A stretch of 64,000 nucleotides of DNA, from contig JAMKCH010010124.1 in assembly GCA_023653785.1 (NCBI GenBank), forward strand, positions 1 through 64,000, written 5' to 3'. The notes beneath the pieces were generated by a model that had not been told where the DNA came from, did not search any database, and saw nothing but the letters and a program-made list of their open reading frames with translations. This document shows, piece by piece, positions 21,324-33,786 of this stretch. Position numbers and translations under genes: made by a program. Source of the stretch: Ophioderma brevispina. Taxonomy: Eukaryota > Echinodermata > Ophiuroidea > Amphilepidida > Ophiodermatidae. Position 1 is the first letter of the stretch. Every line of letters starts with the position of its first letter.

Positions 21324-23577
21324 ATTGGTTTGAAGGGAGGTTTCGGAACCCTAAGAATATCCAAGAAAAATATTTTTGAGAAAGTTGTTTTTCTCTTCTG
21401 GAATAAAGTCCCTAGGGTGCCTATTTTATTTTAAGAAATTAGTTCTCATCTGATTCCATTGAAGCTAAATGGAAAGAATGTTTTCCCAATTGATAATATA
21501 TTGATTGGTTATATTCACCAAAGTAACTTTAAATGTGCCTATAGAAACCCATTTTATTTTAAAAATCGTCCATATAAGATGCTGAAAGAATATAAGTTAC
21601 GGCGCCACTAATGAAATGAACAAGTAATCTTGAATAGGCCAAATGAATGTCTCATTTTGTAGTTTCCTTCTTGGAGGCCAATAATTTGAGCCAATTTTGT
21701 TTGGTTGGTCCTGTCGATCGTCGTGTGTTTGGTTGTGGAGTGTTTTGTGTGTGTGTGCGTGTTGTTTGTTTCATTCCTGCTGTATGTGTATCTAAGTCAC
21801 TGATGTGGGGGTCTGGGGTGCATTTTTGTATGTTTAGGATACGAATTTCTCTCAAATTGCAAAGGGATCGATTGGAGACCACCTACCCAAAGAAGTTTCG
21901 AAGGTTTATTGGACAAAAACAAGTACAAAAAGAAACAGCAAACTTCTTTTGAATGCCCGACTATCGTAATTGTCCCCGTAGAACACCGTGCTTTGACTTC
22001 TGTCGTGCACGACAGAAAGTACTAAATCATCATATTATTACATAAAGACGGCGTATCGGCTTATTCACTTCAGGTGTGATCTAATACATTGGAAAGCATT
22101 CCAATATGCAAAAAACCCGGGTCGAAAAAAATTGGGGGCGCTTGTTTATGGAAATCTCTCAGTGTCCTTTAAAGCTTAAGCCTATAAGAAATATACGAAA
22201 GTTGCCGGGCAATCTGACGCGTAGGCATAGCCTATAGTTGAAAATAGGGAATACGACATATATGGAGTTGAGGAGGAATTATGATAAAAAAAAATACGGG
22301 ATGCTGAAACAGGGAAGGGGTTATAGAACAAAAGAGGGAAAAGGGAAACTGTGAGAATGAGTTGTTGGATTCAGAATTTACGGGAACCTGGGGAGGAATT
22401 ATGGGCGGGAGCGTCCAAATTTAAAAATGACCAACATAATTAATTATTTCAAAATATCGTCCTTGTCACCAGGTTTAGCAATGGACACATATATTTTTGT
22501 TTGTAAAACATATTGTTGAAACTGTGTTTTTTTAAGCAAACCAGCTGCCAATCATACTACTTCACCCCCCCCCTTCCCCCATTGAAACACACACACGAAT
22601 AAATCACGGTAGCAGTTGGACGTTTAAACAACACACTGTTTAGGTCAATAAACGAAAATCTGATGAAATATGAAAATGAAAAAGTCACCTCATGAACAGG
22701 AAAAAAATTACGATAAGGCGACGAAAAAAGAAAACCCTGTTTTACGAGGCGAGCGGACCTTTCGAAGTCGGGTCGCGGTCGGGCGAATTTTGTCTGTTTA
22801 ATTTTTTTCTTTTCTGGAGATCCAAATTGGCAAAATAGCCCCAAATCTGAAATCAAGAGGAAAAAAATGAAAAATTTTAAAACAAATTTTATAACAAACA
22901 ACTGCCAAAATCGATAAAATTGGGCTAAAAACAGGCTGATTTTACATGATTTTTGGAAAAACTAAAAACAACAAAAAATTAGCAAAACGAAAAATCAGGG
23001 TCGGTAGGGCCCGTTAAAACAGGGTTTTTTTATTTTAGTTTCGCCTAAACCCGGAATTGAATTCATGGGCCAATCACAGAACAAGTATATGACAAACTGG
23101 CCACTCAAGCAGGTCTATTCAGTTGAGGACGCACGCGTATAAGACACATGAGGCGAAATACGCACGCAGTTAACGACCGCAGAGTGCAGCATGTGGCGAC
23201 CTTTTTTGTGATGCGTCAGGTTCAAGCATTAAGGCCTGTGGATGCGTTGTTGCTAAGGATACTGGCTTCATGGATACAGTCTTAGTACGCCATCTACGTT
23301 GTTCTATCTGTGCGCCCGCCCACTTCACGCCACCACTTTAACATGTTTAATAGTCGGGGAGATGGTCCAGTTATGGCCTGACCGAAAGTTGGAGTATGGA
23401 CACATTTTTTTTTTTTTTGCTGAAAATGATTAGATTAGGGTTGTAGAATAAGAAATCTGCCGGGTGCCCCCTGGGCATCCTTGAGCATTTTGAGAAATCA
23501 AGATGGGCGTCGCCATAAATGATAATAATCTATTCAACCCTATATATCAAAATATGGATACTAGATTACTATTAGTA
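21324..23577. other. No gene seen
   Basis: Contains a T/G-rich low-complexity stretch at 21690-21800 that creates the Val/Cys-rich frame at 21647-21952, a C run at 22566-22577 and a T run at 23405-23420. CpG is somewhat denser at 23110-23340. No recognisable coding or RNA feature. Confidence 0.4.
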
Positions 23578-23726
23578 TCCCCTGTTTGTTCACGTCAGTA
23601 CGGAAAAATATCTATGGTTTGTTTCCAATTCACATGAGGCGATAGCCGAATGTGTATGGAAACAACCAAGATATTTTCCGATTGCGTGAGAGAGGAACCA
23701 AACAAGGGGTAACGAATTTATCATAT
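23578..23726. mobile_element. About 150-bp long-hairpin MITE
   Basis: The left arm CCCCTGTTTG...GGAAAAATATCTATGGTTTG...TTTCCAATTCACAT pairs with the right arm ATGTGTATGGAAACAACCAAG...GATATTTTCC...CCAAACAAGGGG, leaving a 14-base loop (GAGGCGATAGCCGA). Pairing is near-continuous with small bulges. No target duplication found. Confidence 0.8.
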
Positions 23727-26496
23727 ACCACTAAGTCATTCAAAAAATATAACAATTAAAAATTGATTAAATTTTAGTGAATCGGAATAGTACAGCTACA
23801 CTACAATCTCAGACGAGTAGGCCACCCTACCCTAGTCTAGGCCTGTTTAATGAGGCCACAAGAACAAATCAACAAGTTGGACTAAACGGCACAGTAACAC
23901 AAACTCGTCATCATTGTCCTGATACCTACAATTCCCCAATCCCAACAAGACAGTCATAGACCAGTGTCATGGCACAGTTATTCAGTAGTAGTCTTGCTAT
24001 GCAGTGCACTGTCCCAGAGTCGTAGAGAGTTGAATTCAGCAGGGTAGCATGGCACTGTAGCCTAAGGAAAAACACACTAACTTACCTATTGCAAAGCACA
24101 TCCAAAGGTCATAGAATATCTCCAAAAAACAGGGGACTTTAATTTTTTTTTGGACATTAAAAGAATGTAGGGAAAATGTATCAAGTAGGAAATATTGTTT
24201 GCAGCAGTACACCATTGTGTGAACCAAAAAAGGCCCATCTTGGATTGTGAACTTCAGAGGGTGCTGAGACCAAACCAGGCTCTTCCACAGATGCGCAAAA
24301 TAATCATTATAGATTTGAATGCATGTAAAGTAGGGGGACTTGATACGTGGTGTAAGCATTACGTTAATACGGGCTAATCCCGTGAGGTAATGAAAATTAC
24401 TTGCGTAATTACAGGAAAATATTAATTGGACATTAACCAATCAGAGTCACATTTCATGTCTACTAAATGATAAACTTAGCACCTGAAGGTGAAATGCTAC
24501 TAAATTAATACAAAAATACAAAATTAAAAAAAAAAAAAAAATCTAATAATTTTAAATAGCAGAACAGCAAATGAACTGCGTAAAAATACACAGAAGACTT
24601 AGAGTATGTGTAGGAACAATTAAATGTATTTTGATATTGAAGTGTAACATGACGTCAATCAATAGGGCAGCCAAAAACGTGAATATCTTCAAAAAAATTT
24701 TTTATTTTTTGACACAATTCTAAATTTTACCTTTCAAGTTATAAATTATGTGTCAATTAAACAATTAGAAATGTGACCTCTGATCAAACCAAGTGATATA
24801 CCAGGAATCCGGATAAATAAAATGGGTCAAATTATAAATGAGTGCAATATATGTGAAAAATGTAATACTATGGTTCTTTGACAACTTTGCACCATATTAG
24901 TTTTATTTCGATTTGGACGCATTTAAAACAAATCGAAAGTATGTTTGTACAGTGGTTAGGATCAAAGGTACATTTCTAATGTCATCGACACATGGATTTG
25001 ATTTGAAGGCTGTTTTAAAATTATTGATTTGTTTTAAAAATCTAATAATTTGAAGTATGACTTACTGTGACAAGTGCAAACCCTGTCATTGGATCCTATC
25101 CTAATTGGAGGAACTCCATGTTTTATAATATAGGGTAGAATAGAAAAATTCTTATGGCGACACCATCTTGGATTTCTAAAAATGCTTATTTTGGAGGACA
25201 AAATTGTATTTAATGATTAAGAAAATGTACCAATCATCAAAGCAGTGACTAATCTATTCCATGTTAGTCATTAAAAATAGCCACAAAAAATATTGAAGGG
25301 CTAAGAGTGTGATAGTATAAAAAAATTGAATGTATATAATATAGAGGTGAGATATTACAATACTACATGGTAGAGGGAAATAAGGCCCATATTTCCCGAC
25401 GGTACGGATACGGGCCCATCACCCCGACCCCCCCACGAAGGTGAGGGGTGAGGTGATAGGCCCCGAAGCCAGTACCCACGCGAAAATAGTATGCCCTCTT
25501 TCCCGCATTTATAAACCATGAGTATTTGTTTTATAAACATCCTGTGGTCTGGGGACGCGGTTGTAGGAACACAGTTCAATCTATTCCCTAGGGAAATAGT
25601 CGGTAATAGGACATCAGTCAATGAAAATAGGAATGATTATGGTAATGAATATTAATGGAGGTGTAATAATATAACAACTTCACCATGGCCTCAAATCACA
25701 TTAATCATGGTATAATTAAAAACCATAGCAACATCGTCAGCTTTGACTGTCCCATTTCACTCGGGTTTAAGGCACGTTTTTTTAAAAACAGTGTAACTAA
25801 ATGGGAAACTCGACCCCCACCTCCTTTTAATCACATTTCCTCATTTTTCCACCCAAACCTTATCAGTCTGGGAAACTTTTTTTTAGAGAGGAACTCCGAG
25901 AAGACATCTTTTAACAACCTTTTTGGTTTCTTGATTTCTTACCGCATTTCGACTCAGTTTTATGGATTAAGGTCCATTCATACTTGCTGCACAGTGAGTG
26001 AGTTGCTGATTATGATACATGTTTCTGCTGCAATTCCAGACAATTAACTGATGTATATTTGTGTGACTTTTCTTTTTTAAATTAGAACCCCATTGCAAAT
26101 TAGCCACCCAAGCCATGACGGAATAAAGGTAAAAACATAAGATATTGTAGTCACAAGTTATGCCATATAGCACAACGCAACGCGCTATAAACAAACTGGC
26201 GAATCGATACCGCGATGCATTCCTTCGGTTCGGGCAATGCAAGCTGCAACTTAACCCATCGGCAGATGCGTGGCAAAGTATGATTAACGGAATACCATGC
26301 AAGGGACGTTTCAGCCGCTCTGCAAATACAGAAGAAAAGAATCTTTGGTTAACTACTTAAATGTATGATTCTGTGAAACGCGCAAGAAATAGAATAAGTC
26401 AGCATCTGAAATTAAATCTCAATTAAGATTGTCTTGACGACTACATTTAAATGAGGGTCACGTTTAAAATGAGGTTTTATATTAGAACCTCCGTTG
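23727..26496. other. No gene confirmed
   Basis: A minus-strand frame at 24036-24440 (134 codons) contains a good-looking donor (CAATAG|GTAAGT, minus, near 24085), but I recognise no protein. An A run lies at 24526-24540. A GC-richer patch lies at 25395-25470. The frames at 25685-26360 overlap on both strands with no domain. I list no gene. Confidence 0.35.
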
Positions 26497-27500
26497 AATA
26501 ATAATAATAATAATAATATGGAGATTATATAGCGCACAAATCCGCCAAACGATGGCGCTCAGGCGCAATACTACAAAGAGAACAAAATTATGCAACAATT
26601 ATGAAACCAATTTTTAACCTGTCTTACCAAGCCTTTTTTGTACCACGGTTTACCAAGGGGGGGGGGTGGTGGTGGTTACCACCCCCCCCCCGAGAAAGTT
26701 TTTAATAACAAAGCACCCGATGCTTTATGATTTTTAATACCAGTGGATACTTGGTCCTCCTCTTCCATTGATACCAACTATACCAACATACCTAGTATGC
26801 GTCACAATACTCCATCAAGTCCGCGAGTCTGGCACATTGGCATTTTTCCATAGAAAATCGCGGAAATCAATTTTGCGCTAAAACGTAGGAATATCTGGAT
26901 TTCATTCGGTTTTTCGCTCTAAATGATGGCAATTGGATAGTTTTACATAAATAAAGGTTTAGACCATACGTTCATATATTTTCAAAATCCCCATAAAAGA
27001 TCCTTGGGTGCAACCACCCCCCCCCCCCCCTTCCTTCGCCTTTGACGGATATCCTAACCCCGGTGCAGGTGCTAAACCTTCACATTTTTTTCGCTAAAAT
27101 GACCGGAAAGGATGAGAGAGAACGATTACCTAGAACTTTTTAAAAATTTTTTTAGCGTTTTAGCGCACCGTAGTGAAGTTCGGTTAGGGGGGTGCTAAAC
27201 CCCCCCCCCCCCCTTGGTAAGACAGGGTTAAACCAACATAATAAATAACAAGACAACTATTGGTTACAAGAAGCTGATGACATGATTTTTGTTAGTGCTT
27301 TCTTGAATTGAATGAGAGAATTATGATTTTACCATAGATGGCAAGTTTGTTCCAAAGACGTGGAGCTGCCCGTGAAAAAGCTCTGTCACCCCACGATCGC
27401 TTGGACCTAGGTTCATGAGACGATGCATGCTGTTTGAACGAGTAGGCGGGTGGATGTTTCAATATGTTGGGGCATTGTCCATTTAGAGCTTATACACAAC
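26497..27500 (-). mobile_element. CR1/L2-like LINE 3' end, split by a TTAA-flanked insertion
   Basis: On the minus strand, about 27495-27300 encodes the typical LINE ORF2 C-terminus: ALNGQCPNILKHPP, then SSHEPRSKRSWGDRAFSRA and APRLWNKL. It runs into a 3' UTR ending GCGCTATATAATCTCC plus (ATT)7 at 26497-26518, the usual tail of this LINE/SINE group. The UTR is interrupted by the element at 26618-27227. The frame is broken after the WNKL motif. Confidence 0.8.
26618..27227. mobile_element. 610-bp piggyBac-type MITE (TTAA target)
   Basis: TTAA at 26614-26617 and 27228-27231 flank inverted termini CCTGTCTTACCAAG (left) and CTTGGTAAGACAGGG (right). The right end keeps the CCC start typical of piggyBac elements; the left has lost one C. 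G/C homopolymers of about 9-14 bases lie just inside both ends and in the middle (27016). No transposase. It interrupts the 3' UTR of the minus-strand LINE. Confidence 0.85.
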
Positions 27501-28097
27501 GAGCATTGATAGTAGTGGTTCTACCTGAGAATCCTATTCTTGATTTATTAGGAAAAGATCTAAAGGATGGTTATTTTGTTTAAATTTGGAAGGGTGTTGA
27601 ATAGACATTTTTGAGATGTGGGAACATTGGTAGCAATGAGGGGGAAATTATCTAGGGGTAAATATGAATCAAGTCAAATTGTGTCTTAATGTACACCAAT
27701 GTATTATCTTATTATAAAAGGATTAAAAGAGATAGTTGGTCTAGGTTCCTCAATCTCTGAGAAATGGCGGGAACATTGTACAATAATGGGGAATTAGTAT
27801 AGGGGTAAATTGAAATCAAGTCAAATTGATGTCTAAATGTAACCAATGTATGTCTCATTATAAGGATTGAAAGATATATTTTTTCTATATGGTTCCGACC
27901 TTTAGTTTTACCCGGCGACGGCCCTTGATAAGATTCAAGGTCTTCCTGGGGGACAAATTATCCAATGCTCAGATTATTGAAATGTCAAATTAATTGCTCT
28001 GGTCTACTGAAGCAGAAATGCATTTTGATGCGGTTACAGAGCTCTGTGTGTTTTTGAGGTCAAGTTTTTGGCGCAGGTCTATTGTCATTTGTCGAAC

Positions 28098-28650
28098 GGT
28101 TTTTGTTCGAAGTATTACCCTGACCGTACTTATTCCGAACGACATTTTATCCGAAGGTTATTATTCTCCAAAAGTCTCTTTCTCGGATTATCGCCCTTTT
28201 GGGAATAAAAACCATATTAATTAATAAACATTTTACTAACCCCTGATGCTAACTCTAACTCAACCCTAACCCTATCTCAATTCAGGTTTTTACTCCTAAA
28301 GGTCGATATTCAAAAATTCGGAGAATCGACCTTTCGGAGTAATGGCCCTTCGGATCAAATAACTTTCGATCAATGAACCTTCTTTCATTTTCGGAATAAA
28401 TATCCTTCGGAATAAAAATCTTGGTCGGAGCAATGACCCTTCGGAGAAATGATCGATCGGAGATAAAACCTTTCGGAGTAATATCTTTTTTCAGAGAAAC
28501 GACCATTTCGGATTAATGAAGTTCGGACTAATGACCCTTCGGGAACAAAAACCTTTCGGACTTATGAGCTTCCATAGAACTGTGTATCGGAGTGATACCG
28601 TCGGAGAAAAACTTTCGGAACAATGACACTTCGGAATATCGAACTGTCCC
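28098..28650. repeat. TTCGGAATAATGACCC minisatellite, inverted halves
   Basis: 28290-28650 contains about 20 degenerate ~16-base units such as TTCGGAGTAATGGCCC and TTCGGACTAATGACCC. 28098-28215 has the same unit on the opposite strand (e.g. TATTCCGAACGAC). A purer run of the same unit lies at 40419-40601. Confidence 0.85.
28235..28280. repeat. Degenerate telomere-like (CTAACC)n tract
   Basis: CTAACCCC, CTAACTCTAACT and CAACCCTAACCCTA follow one another at the centre of the fold-back element. It is short and imperfect. It may derive from an interstitial telomere repeat or by chance. Confidence 0.5.
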
Positions 28651-28962
28651 AAGACCATGCATGTTTACTTTTACCCACTAATTACGCAACCAAAATGTCA
28701 AACATTGTATAACAATTTGACACCAGTTCGAAAATCGGAGCACCGGGTAAGTTTTGCCCCACGGTGACCTTGAACCTTAATAGGACTATACCTGTTTCAC
28801 TACCTGTTTTCCTGTCGGAACCTAGACAAATTATACCTTTTTATAATCCTTATAATGAGACAAATACATTGGTGCAGGCCTCACAATTTGACTTGGTTTC
28901 AAATTTACCCCGTACTAATTTTACCCCTTATTAGTTCCCACATTTCCCAGAGGTTGGACCCA

Positions 28963-30945
28963 AAAATTCCGATCAAGTTCAGCATTCTTCAAACTATAGA
29001 TAAACGTCTTCAAACCTTCTGCCCCAAACTTTTATAATAGGAATCTCATTTATATAACCCTACTATGATGTTGGATTCAAGCATATTAAATAGGGAGAGA
29101 TTGTTGGATTTTGGAAAAGACGCTTATACTTAGGCAGTCGCTATTGTTGTTGTTAATAATCTTTTTATGACAAGGAAAGGTGGAAAATAAAGAAAATATC
29201 TCGCTATTTATTTCATACCGTATAGCGCAGTTTGGGTATGTCACAATTCCACTGTCCATACAGAAAAGACTACAAGCCGTACGTTTCTTCTCAATTTGAT
29301 ACCTTTGGGGTCTAACAAGGCAACAAGTCAACAGCCAACCCATCTATTGTTAAAAGCCAACACTCAAAATGATTGACACATGACTGTCATAACCCTTACA
29401 TTGCGTAGCTCGCACTGTGGCCCACTGGAAGTTCACATCTTTCACAAGGTACAGATATATTGCATGAAAAAGTATGGCGCTTGCCTCCCCAGACTTTCCA
29501 ATTTTCTGGACATGTAGCTCATACATTACTGGTATATCATACTCGCGAACATACACATACCATGCACAGACAACACACACATCAACGCACACACACATGA
29601 CACAAATACACATACATGCACACACCCGCACATGCACGTGCACACATACGTAGATGATAGAGCGAGACCATCCGATATCTCTGCAAAGCTGGTATTTAGC
29701 CGGGGTATTTAGCTTATTTCGAGGTAGATTCAGGGTTACAATTAGAATTACAATTATTATCATAGTCAGGTTTTACAGTTAGTCGAATGGCATAGTAGTA
29801 ACTTTTCAGATACCAATACCTGGTTTCTGGTGTGAACCACGTTATATTGCAAATTTCAATTCCCGAAATAAGTGAACGGAAATCTTTGACCAGCCCGACG
29901 ATATTTCTACTTAATACACCAAAAATTGAATTAATTCTCGTATTAAATCGGTTAATTTTTCCACTCCTGTGACAGGTTTTGCGCGTTTTTGTTGGTATAA
30001 ACATCACTGACAGCTCTCACGCGCAGTCAGTGGAACCAAAACAAACATGAGTGATCTATCTTTTTACTGAAGTTTCCAGCGGATCAACGAAGTAAACAGG
30101 CTCTGTGATAGAGAATGCCAATTATATTATGGTTCACTCCCAAGTACTCTGGTTCCAGCCAGACCATATAATAGACGTGAAATCACGGAATAAAAGAAAA
30201 AGATGCATATTGCTAGGTAAAATATGTGGTGTCGATTTGCTTTACATTTTTCAGTAAATTCTATATAATACGGTCTTGTTTCATTGCCTTTCATATTACA
30301 TTGATATTTTTTTTTCTTTCCTAACCTGACTAATTATGTACTAGGCGCATACCTAATAGTTGATTTACACAAACGGTGTTAAATTAAATAAGCTCCTTTA
30401 TTTATGAAAGGCCAGATTTTGGTTTCATTTAAATAGAAAACAGTGGTCGTTGGCAAGAATATAGTTTGGTAAATTTAATTACAACAGGGCGCATACCGCA
30501 ATTCACGATTTTCATTGCAGATTTGATTCAATTTGTCCATTTAAAGTATAGAGAAAAAGGAAAGTTACAATAGTGGGTGACTTAACATGAATTTGTTAAA
30601 GAATAGAGTCCGCAGACCTACACATGACTACGTAGTTTTATTTATTCACAATTCAATACGCAAAAACCATTTTGAACCTAAATAAAAAACGAATTTACGG
30701 AAACTTTTAACGCTATAGATAATGTATCGTCCAATTCTGAGAACTCAATTGATACTGCTATATTAAGTTACAAATAATCACTGATCATTTACCAACATTG
30801 CAGAATCAAATATAAGTATTGAGAAATCGAAGACTGATTCTATTAAAATCTATAAAAGGAAAAGTATATTTATACCTACCAGATAATTAAACATTGATAA
30901 TTAAAAAGGAACTATCCAAAGTTAATTGGGATGATGATGTGGCAA
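28963..30945. other. No gene seen; CA-rich tract at 29560-29650
   Basis: Degenerate CACACA/CATACA repeats at 29560-29650 create the Val/Cys-rich minus frame at 29350-29763. The other frames (29086-29343, 29714-30007) show no domain. 30000-30030 has a small inverted repeat CACTGAC...GTCAGTG. Otherwise AT-rich. Confidence 0.45.
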
Positions 30946-30949
30946 TGAT

Positions 30950-33090
30950 TATTGTATATAAAAACTGTCGTTTTGCAAAATTTACTTGCTACAACATACA
31001 TTGTAAATGATTGTGTACCGTTAAAAGATTCGGGCGTACCTCTTTAATACCTCTTTAAAAATGCACATCTGATGATATACTTCAGGCGATCCTCTGACGT
31101 GGACGGGCGGTGGCACGCCAGTTCACATGGGGAATGTTATTATGTGGCAATGAGTACATTGGTGATTATAAAAACTTTCGCTGGCAAAATTTATTACATT
31201 GCAGAGTTGTGTACCGTAAGGTGTCGTGCAAACAAAGGAAACTTCCACAGTCACCGTGGAATTCTAAAGGTATTTTGTAAAGTATAAATAACAAAAACAA
31301 ACTATATACGGAATATTTACGATGTCCGAGTGAAAAACAAGCTCAAAAGTTTAAAACTTGCCGAAACAAACTTCATTCAATTTGATTCGAAAGTGTAAGC
31401 GATAGTACTTTCAGAAAACGTTTTAAGGAAAACGAAATAATAGAAAACAGACTGGGAAATAATTAATAAGATTGTTAGTCGTGCAAAAAGTCTGGAACAT
31501 CAAAGTAAATTTAAATCGGAAGATGGTGTTCCTATTGTCGATTGCAAACTACTAGTAATATCAAATGTTTTTAACAATATTTTGTTGATAGACGACCAAA
31601 ATTAGCTTCAAAGATAAAATACGGGCACAAATTATTTTGAATATCTAGACAACCTTTACAAAAGTGTATTTTTATGGAACCAATAGTTACTGATGAGGAT
31701 ATAAAGATCATTACTAAGTTTAGGGTCGGTTTCACAAAGAGTTACGATCGATTGTAAGTTTGTAAGTCTTTGTGAATGACATCAGAAACTATATTGTAAA
31801 GAGGGTTGCCAAAGAAATAGCAACACCTTTGTCGAAAATATTTAATAGTTTCATTTCTACTGGCGTTGATCCAGACCAACTGAAGATAGCAAAAGTAGTT
31901 CCAATATATAAAAAAGATGACAGAGAAGTATTTTCCCATTATCGTCCTGTTTCTGAACTTCCCTGTTTTTCTAAAAAAATTGAAAGGCTAGTATTTAACA
32001 GATGTATGGAATATATTGAATGACAAACAATTTGGATTTAGATCAAATCATTCAATCTATATGGCAATCATTGTAGTTGATAAAATAAAGTAGTGCATTA
32101 GAAAAATATGTGAAACTATACATTGGGAATATTTTTGGATTTGTCAAAAGCGTTGACAATATTACCATGAATATATTGTTATAATAACTGACTGTATATT
32201 ATGGTTACGAGGGGTAGTGTCAATGAATGTGTTAAAATACTTGCATTAATATAACCCACTTTGTACGATATCAATCATGTGATTCAGTTATAAAATATAA
32301 AATTCAGGTGCCACAAGGCTCAATATTTGGCCCTCTGTTATTCAATCTATATGTAAATGATATTGTAAATGCCGTTTCATTTGCAAGAAGTGGTCCTTAT
32401 TTGCTGATGATACTACCTTGCTATATTACCATCCTGATATTGCCACGAAAATTGATGTAATAAAGTGTGAATTACAAGAGATCAGCAAATGGCTCAAGGG
32501 AAAATAAATTATCGGTAAATGCAAGCAAAACCTATTATATGCTGTTGGGATCTCCTTATGTAACTTCTAAATAGTCCAGACAGAATTGAAAGGTATAATG
32601 ATACATAATAAGCTGGTACCGTGGTAGTGTTTATGTCCAACACTATACTAACAATTACCAAAACCTTTGAGAATTACTTTGTAAAATAATACCCAAATAC
32701 ATAAATACCATTATACAAGAAATACCCACAATTAGAGTATTAATAAAAAAAATAAAAAAAATTAAAAATCCGTTCTCGCTGTGAGAAATTCTGGACCAAA
32801 ATAATAGAATTGAAAATTTAAAAAAAGAAAAAACCTAAAAAATTAAAAAAAAAAACATTTTTAATTTTAGAAAATCAACTCAAATCTCGACTTATAAACT
32901 GATACATGTCTTGTTTTAATAGTACGTGTATGTGTGCATTTTGTTTGGTTTGTATGTAACTTCTTAGGTTTAGGGGATGATTACATATGGCCTTATTAAT
33001 TGGCCTCTCGATCATCTCCTCAATATCACTGTTTCTGTGTCTTTGTAAGATGTATGTGATAATATTGAAATAAAGTTGAATTTAATTAGT
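30950..33090 (+). mobile_element. CR1/L2-like LINE, copy with reverse transcriptase and 3' tail
   Basis: In order on the plus strand: a pre-RT linker with PWNSKGILKSINNKNKLYT (about 31257-31313) and EIINKIVSRAKS (about 31457-31495); RT from 31772 (next entry); then a long non-coding 3' part with GGCCTTATTAATTGGCCTCT and a terminus near 33085 (TATTGAAATAAAGTTGAAT). The sequence just upstream holds two imperfect copies of a phrase ending ATTGTGTACCGTTAA (30950-31230). The endonuclease is not recognisable. All frames are interrupted. Confidence 0.8.
31772..32560 (+). pseudogene. LINE reverse transcriptase, interrupted
   Basis: The first open stretch, 31772-32023, encodes RT fingers: LSKIFNSFISTGVDPDQLK, KVVPIYKKDD, HYRPVSELPCFSKKIERL. 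After a shift come FGFRSNHS (about 32032), VPQGSIFGPLLFNLYVNDI (about 32308-32365) and the active-site box FADDTTLL (about 32403-32426), then WLKGK and SVNASKTYYM. All core RT motifs are present, but spread over at least three frames with stops. It cannot make an active enzyme as it stands. Confidence 0.85.
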
Positions 33091-33302
33091 ATTAAACTAT
33101 TAAACACGTCGAATCTCTAAACACTTGGAGTCAAATGCCTAAACATGTTTAGATTTTAATCGTATTTAGATATAAGGTGTTCAGATATTAAAGATGCGTA
33201 GACAAAATATAGCTACAATCGTTTAGATATTTCAAAATGTTTGCAATATCGTACAAATAGGGATACAAAGGTATTTAATTCTAATCACTTGTGTATACAT
33301 AC

Positions 33303-33786
33303 ATAGAGAAAGAGGGACGGACGGACAGACGGACAGAGAGAGAGAGAGAATAGAGAATAGTCATTCAGTAAGGAATAGATTAAGTATGTTATTTGACTCG
33401 TAACAACTCCCCTCCCAACCTGCTTCCCACACTCGTGGAATTAGACTCACAGGTGTCCAATTTATATCTGAAGTCGTTGAACGAGAGGCCACCAGCTCGT
33501 ATGTGTACTGTTTGATTCAACATTTGGGTTTGATCCAAATAGGCAAAGAGGGCAGAAAACTTTTAAGCTCGTGTAAGTTTTAAAACTAATCTTTTGTGGC
33601 ATAAAAAATCACCAGACTACAGTTGAAGGGTTGAAAGGTCGATTGTGAAAGTCGGCGATGCAACTGGTCATTTTATATAATCAAATTACAACTAAGAAAG
33701 AATTTGTACATGTAGATGAAGATAACGACATGATGGATGGATGGATGATGGATGGATGGATGGATGGATGGATGGATGGGTGGGTG
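33303..33786. repeat. Two short microsatellites: (GACG/GACA/GAGA)n and (GGAT)n
   Basis: 33303-33350 is a mixed GACGGACA and GAGAGA run. 33731-33786 is (GGAT)n, which produces the MDGW repeats of the frame at 33658-33864. The second tract abuts the partial LINE copy that follows. Confidence 0.9.

Larger units (their letters stand above)
27613..28962. mobile_element. Fold-back element with TTCGG minisatellite arms
   Basis: The left side holds two ~140-base direct units (27613 and 27755), each with GGGAACATTG, GGGGTAAAT, AATCAAGTCAAATTG and CCAATGTAT. The right side 28790-28962 is the reverse complement of one unit, with CTAGGTTCCGAC shared. Inside come the minisatellite in reverse (28098-28215), a telomere-like link (28235-28280) and the minisatellite forward (28290-28650), so the element is symmetric. 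No transposase. The frames at 27994-28506 are minisatellite read-through. Confidence 0.75.

Noticed and set aside
21647..21952. 101-codon plus frame with Val/Cys-rich centre
   Set aside because: The centre comes from a GTGTGT/GTTTG low-complexity stretch; ends show no family resemblance.
24036..24440. Minus-strand 134-codon frame with a strong splice donor
   Set aside because: No recognisable protein, no acceptor with polypyrimidine tract at a consistent frame; kept only as a note in the interval description.
28282..28506. 74-codon minus-strand frame
   Set aside because: Reads through the TTCGG minisatellite; the residue pattern repeats with the unit.
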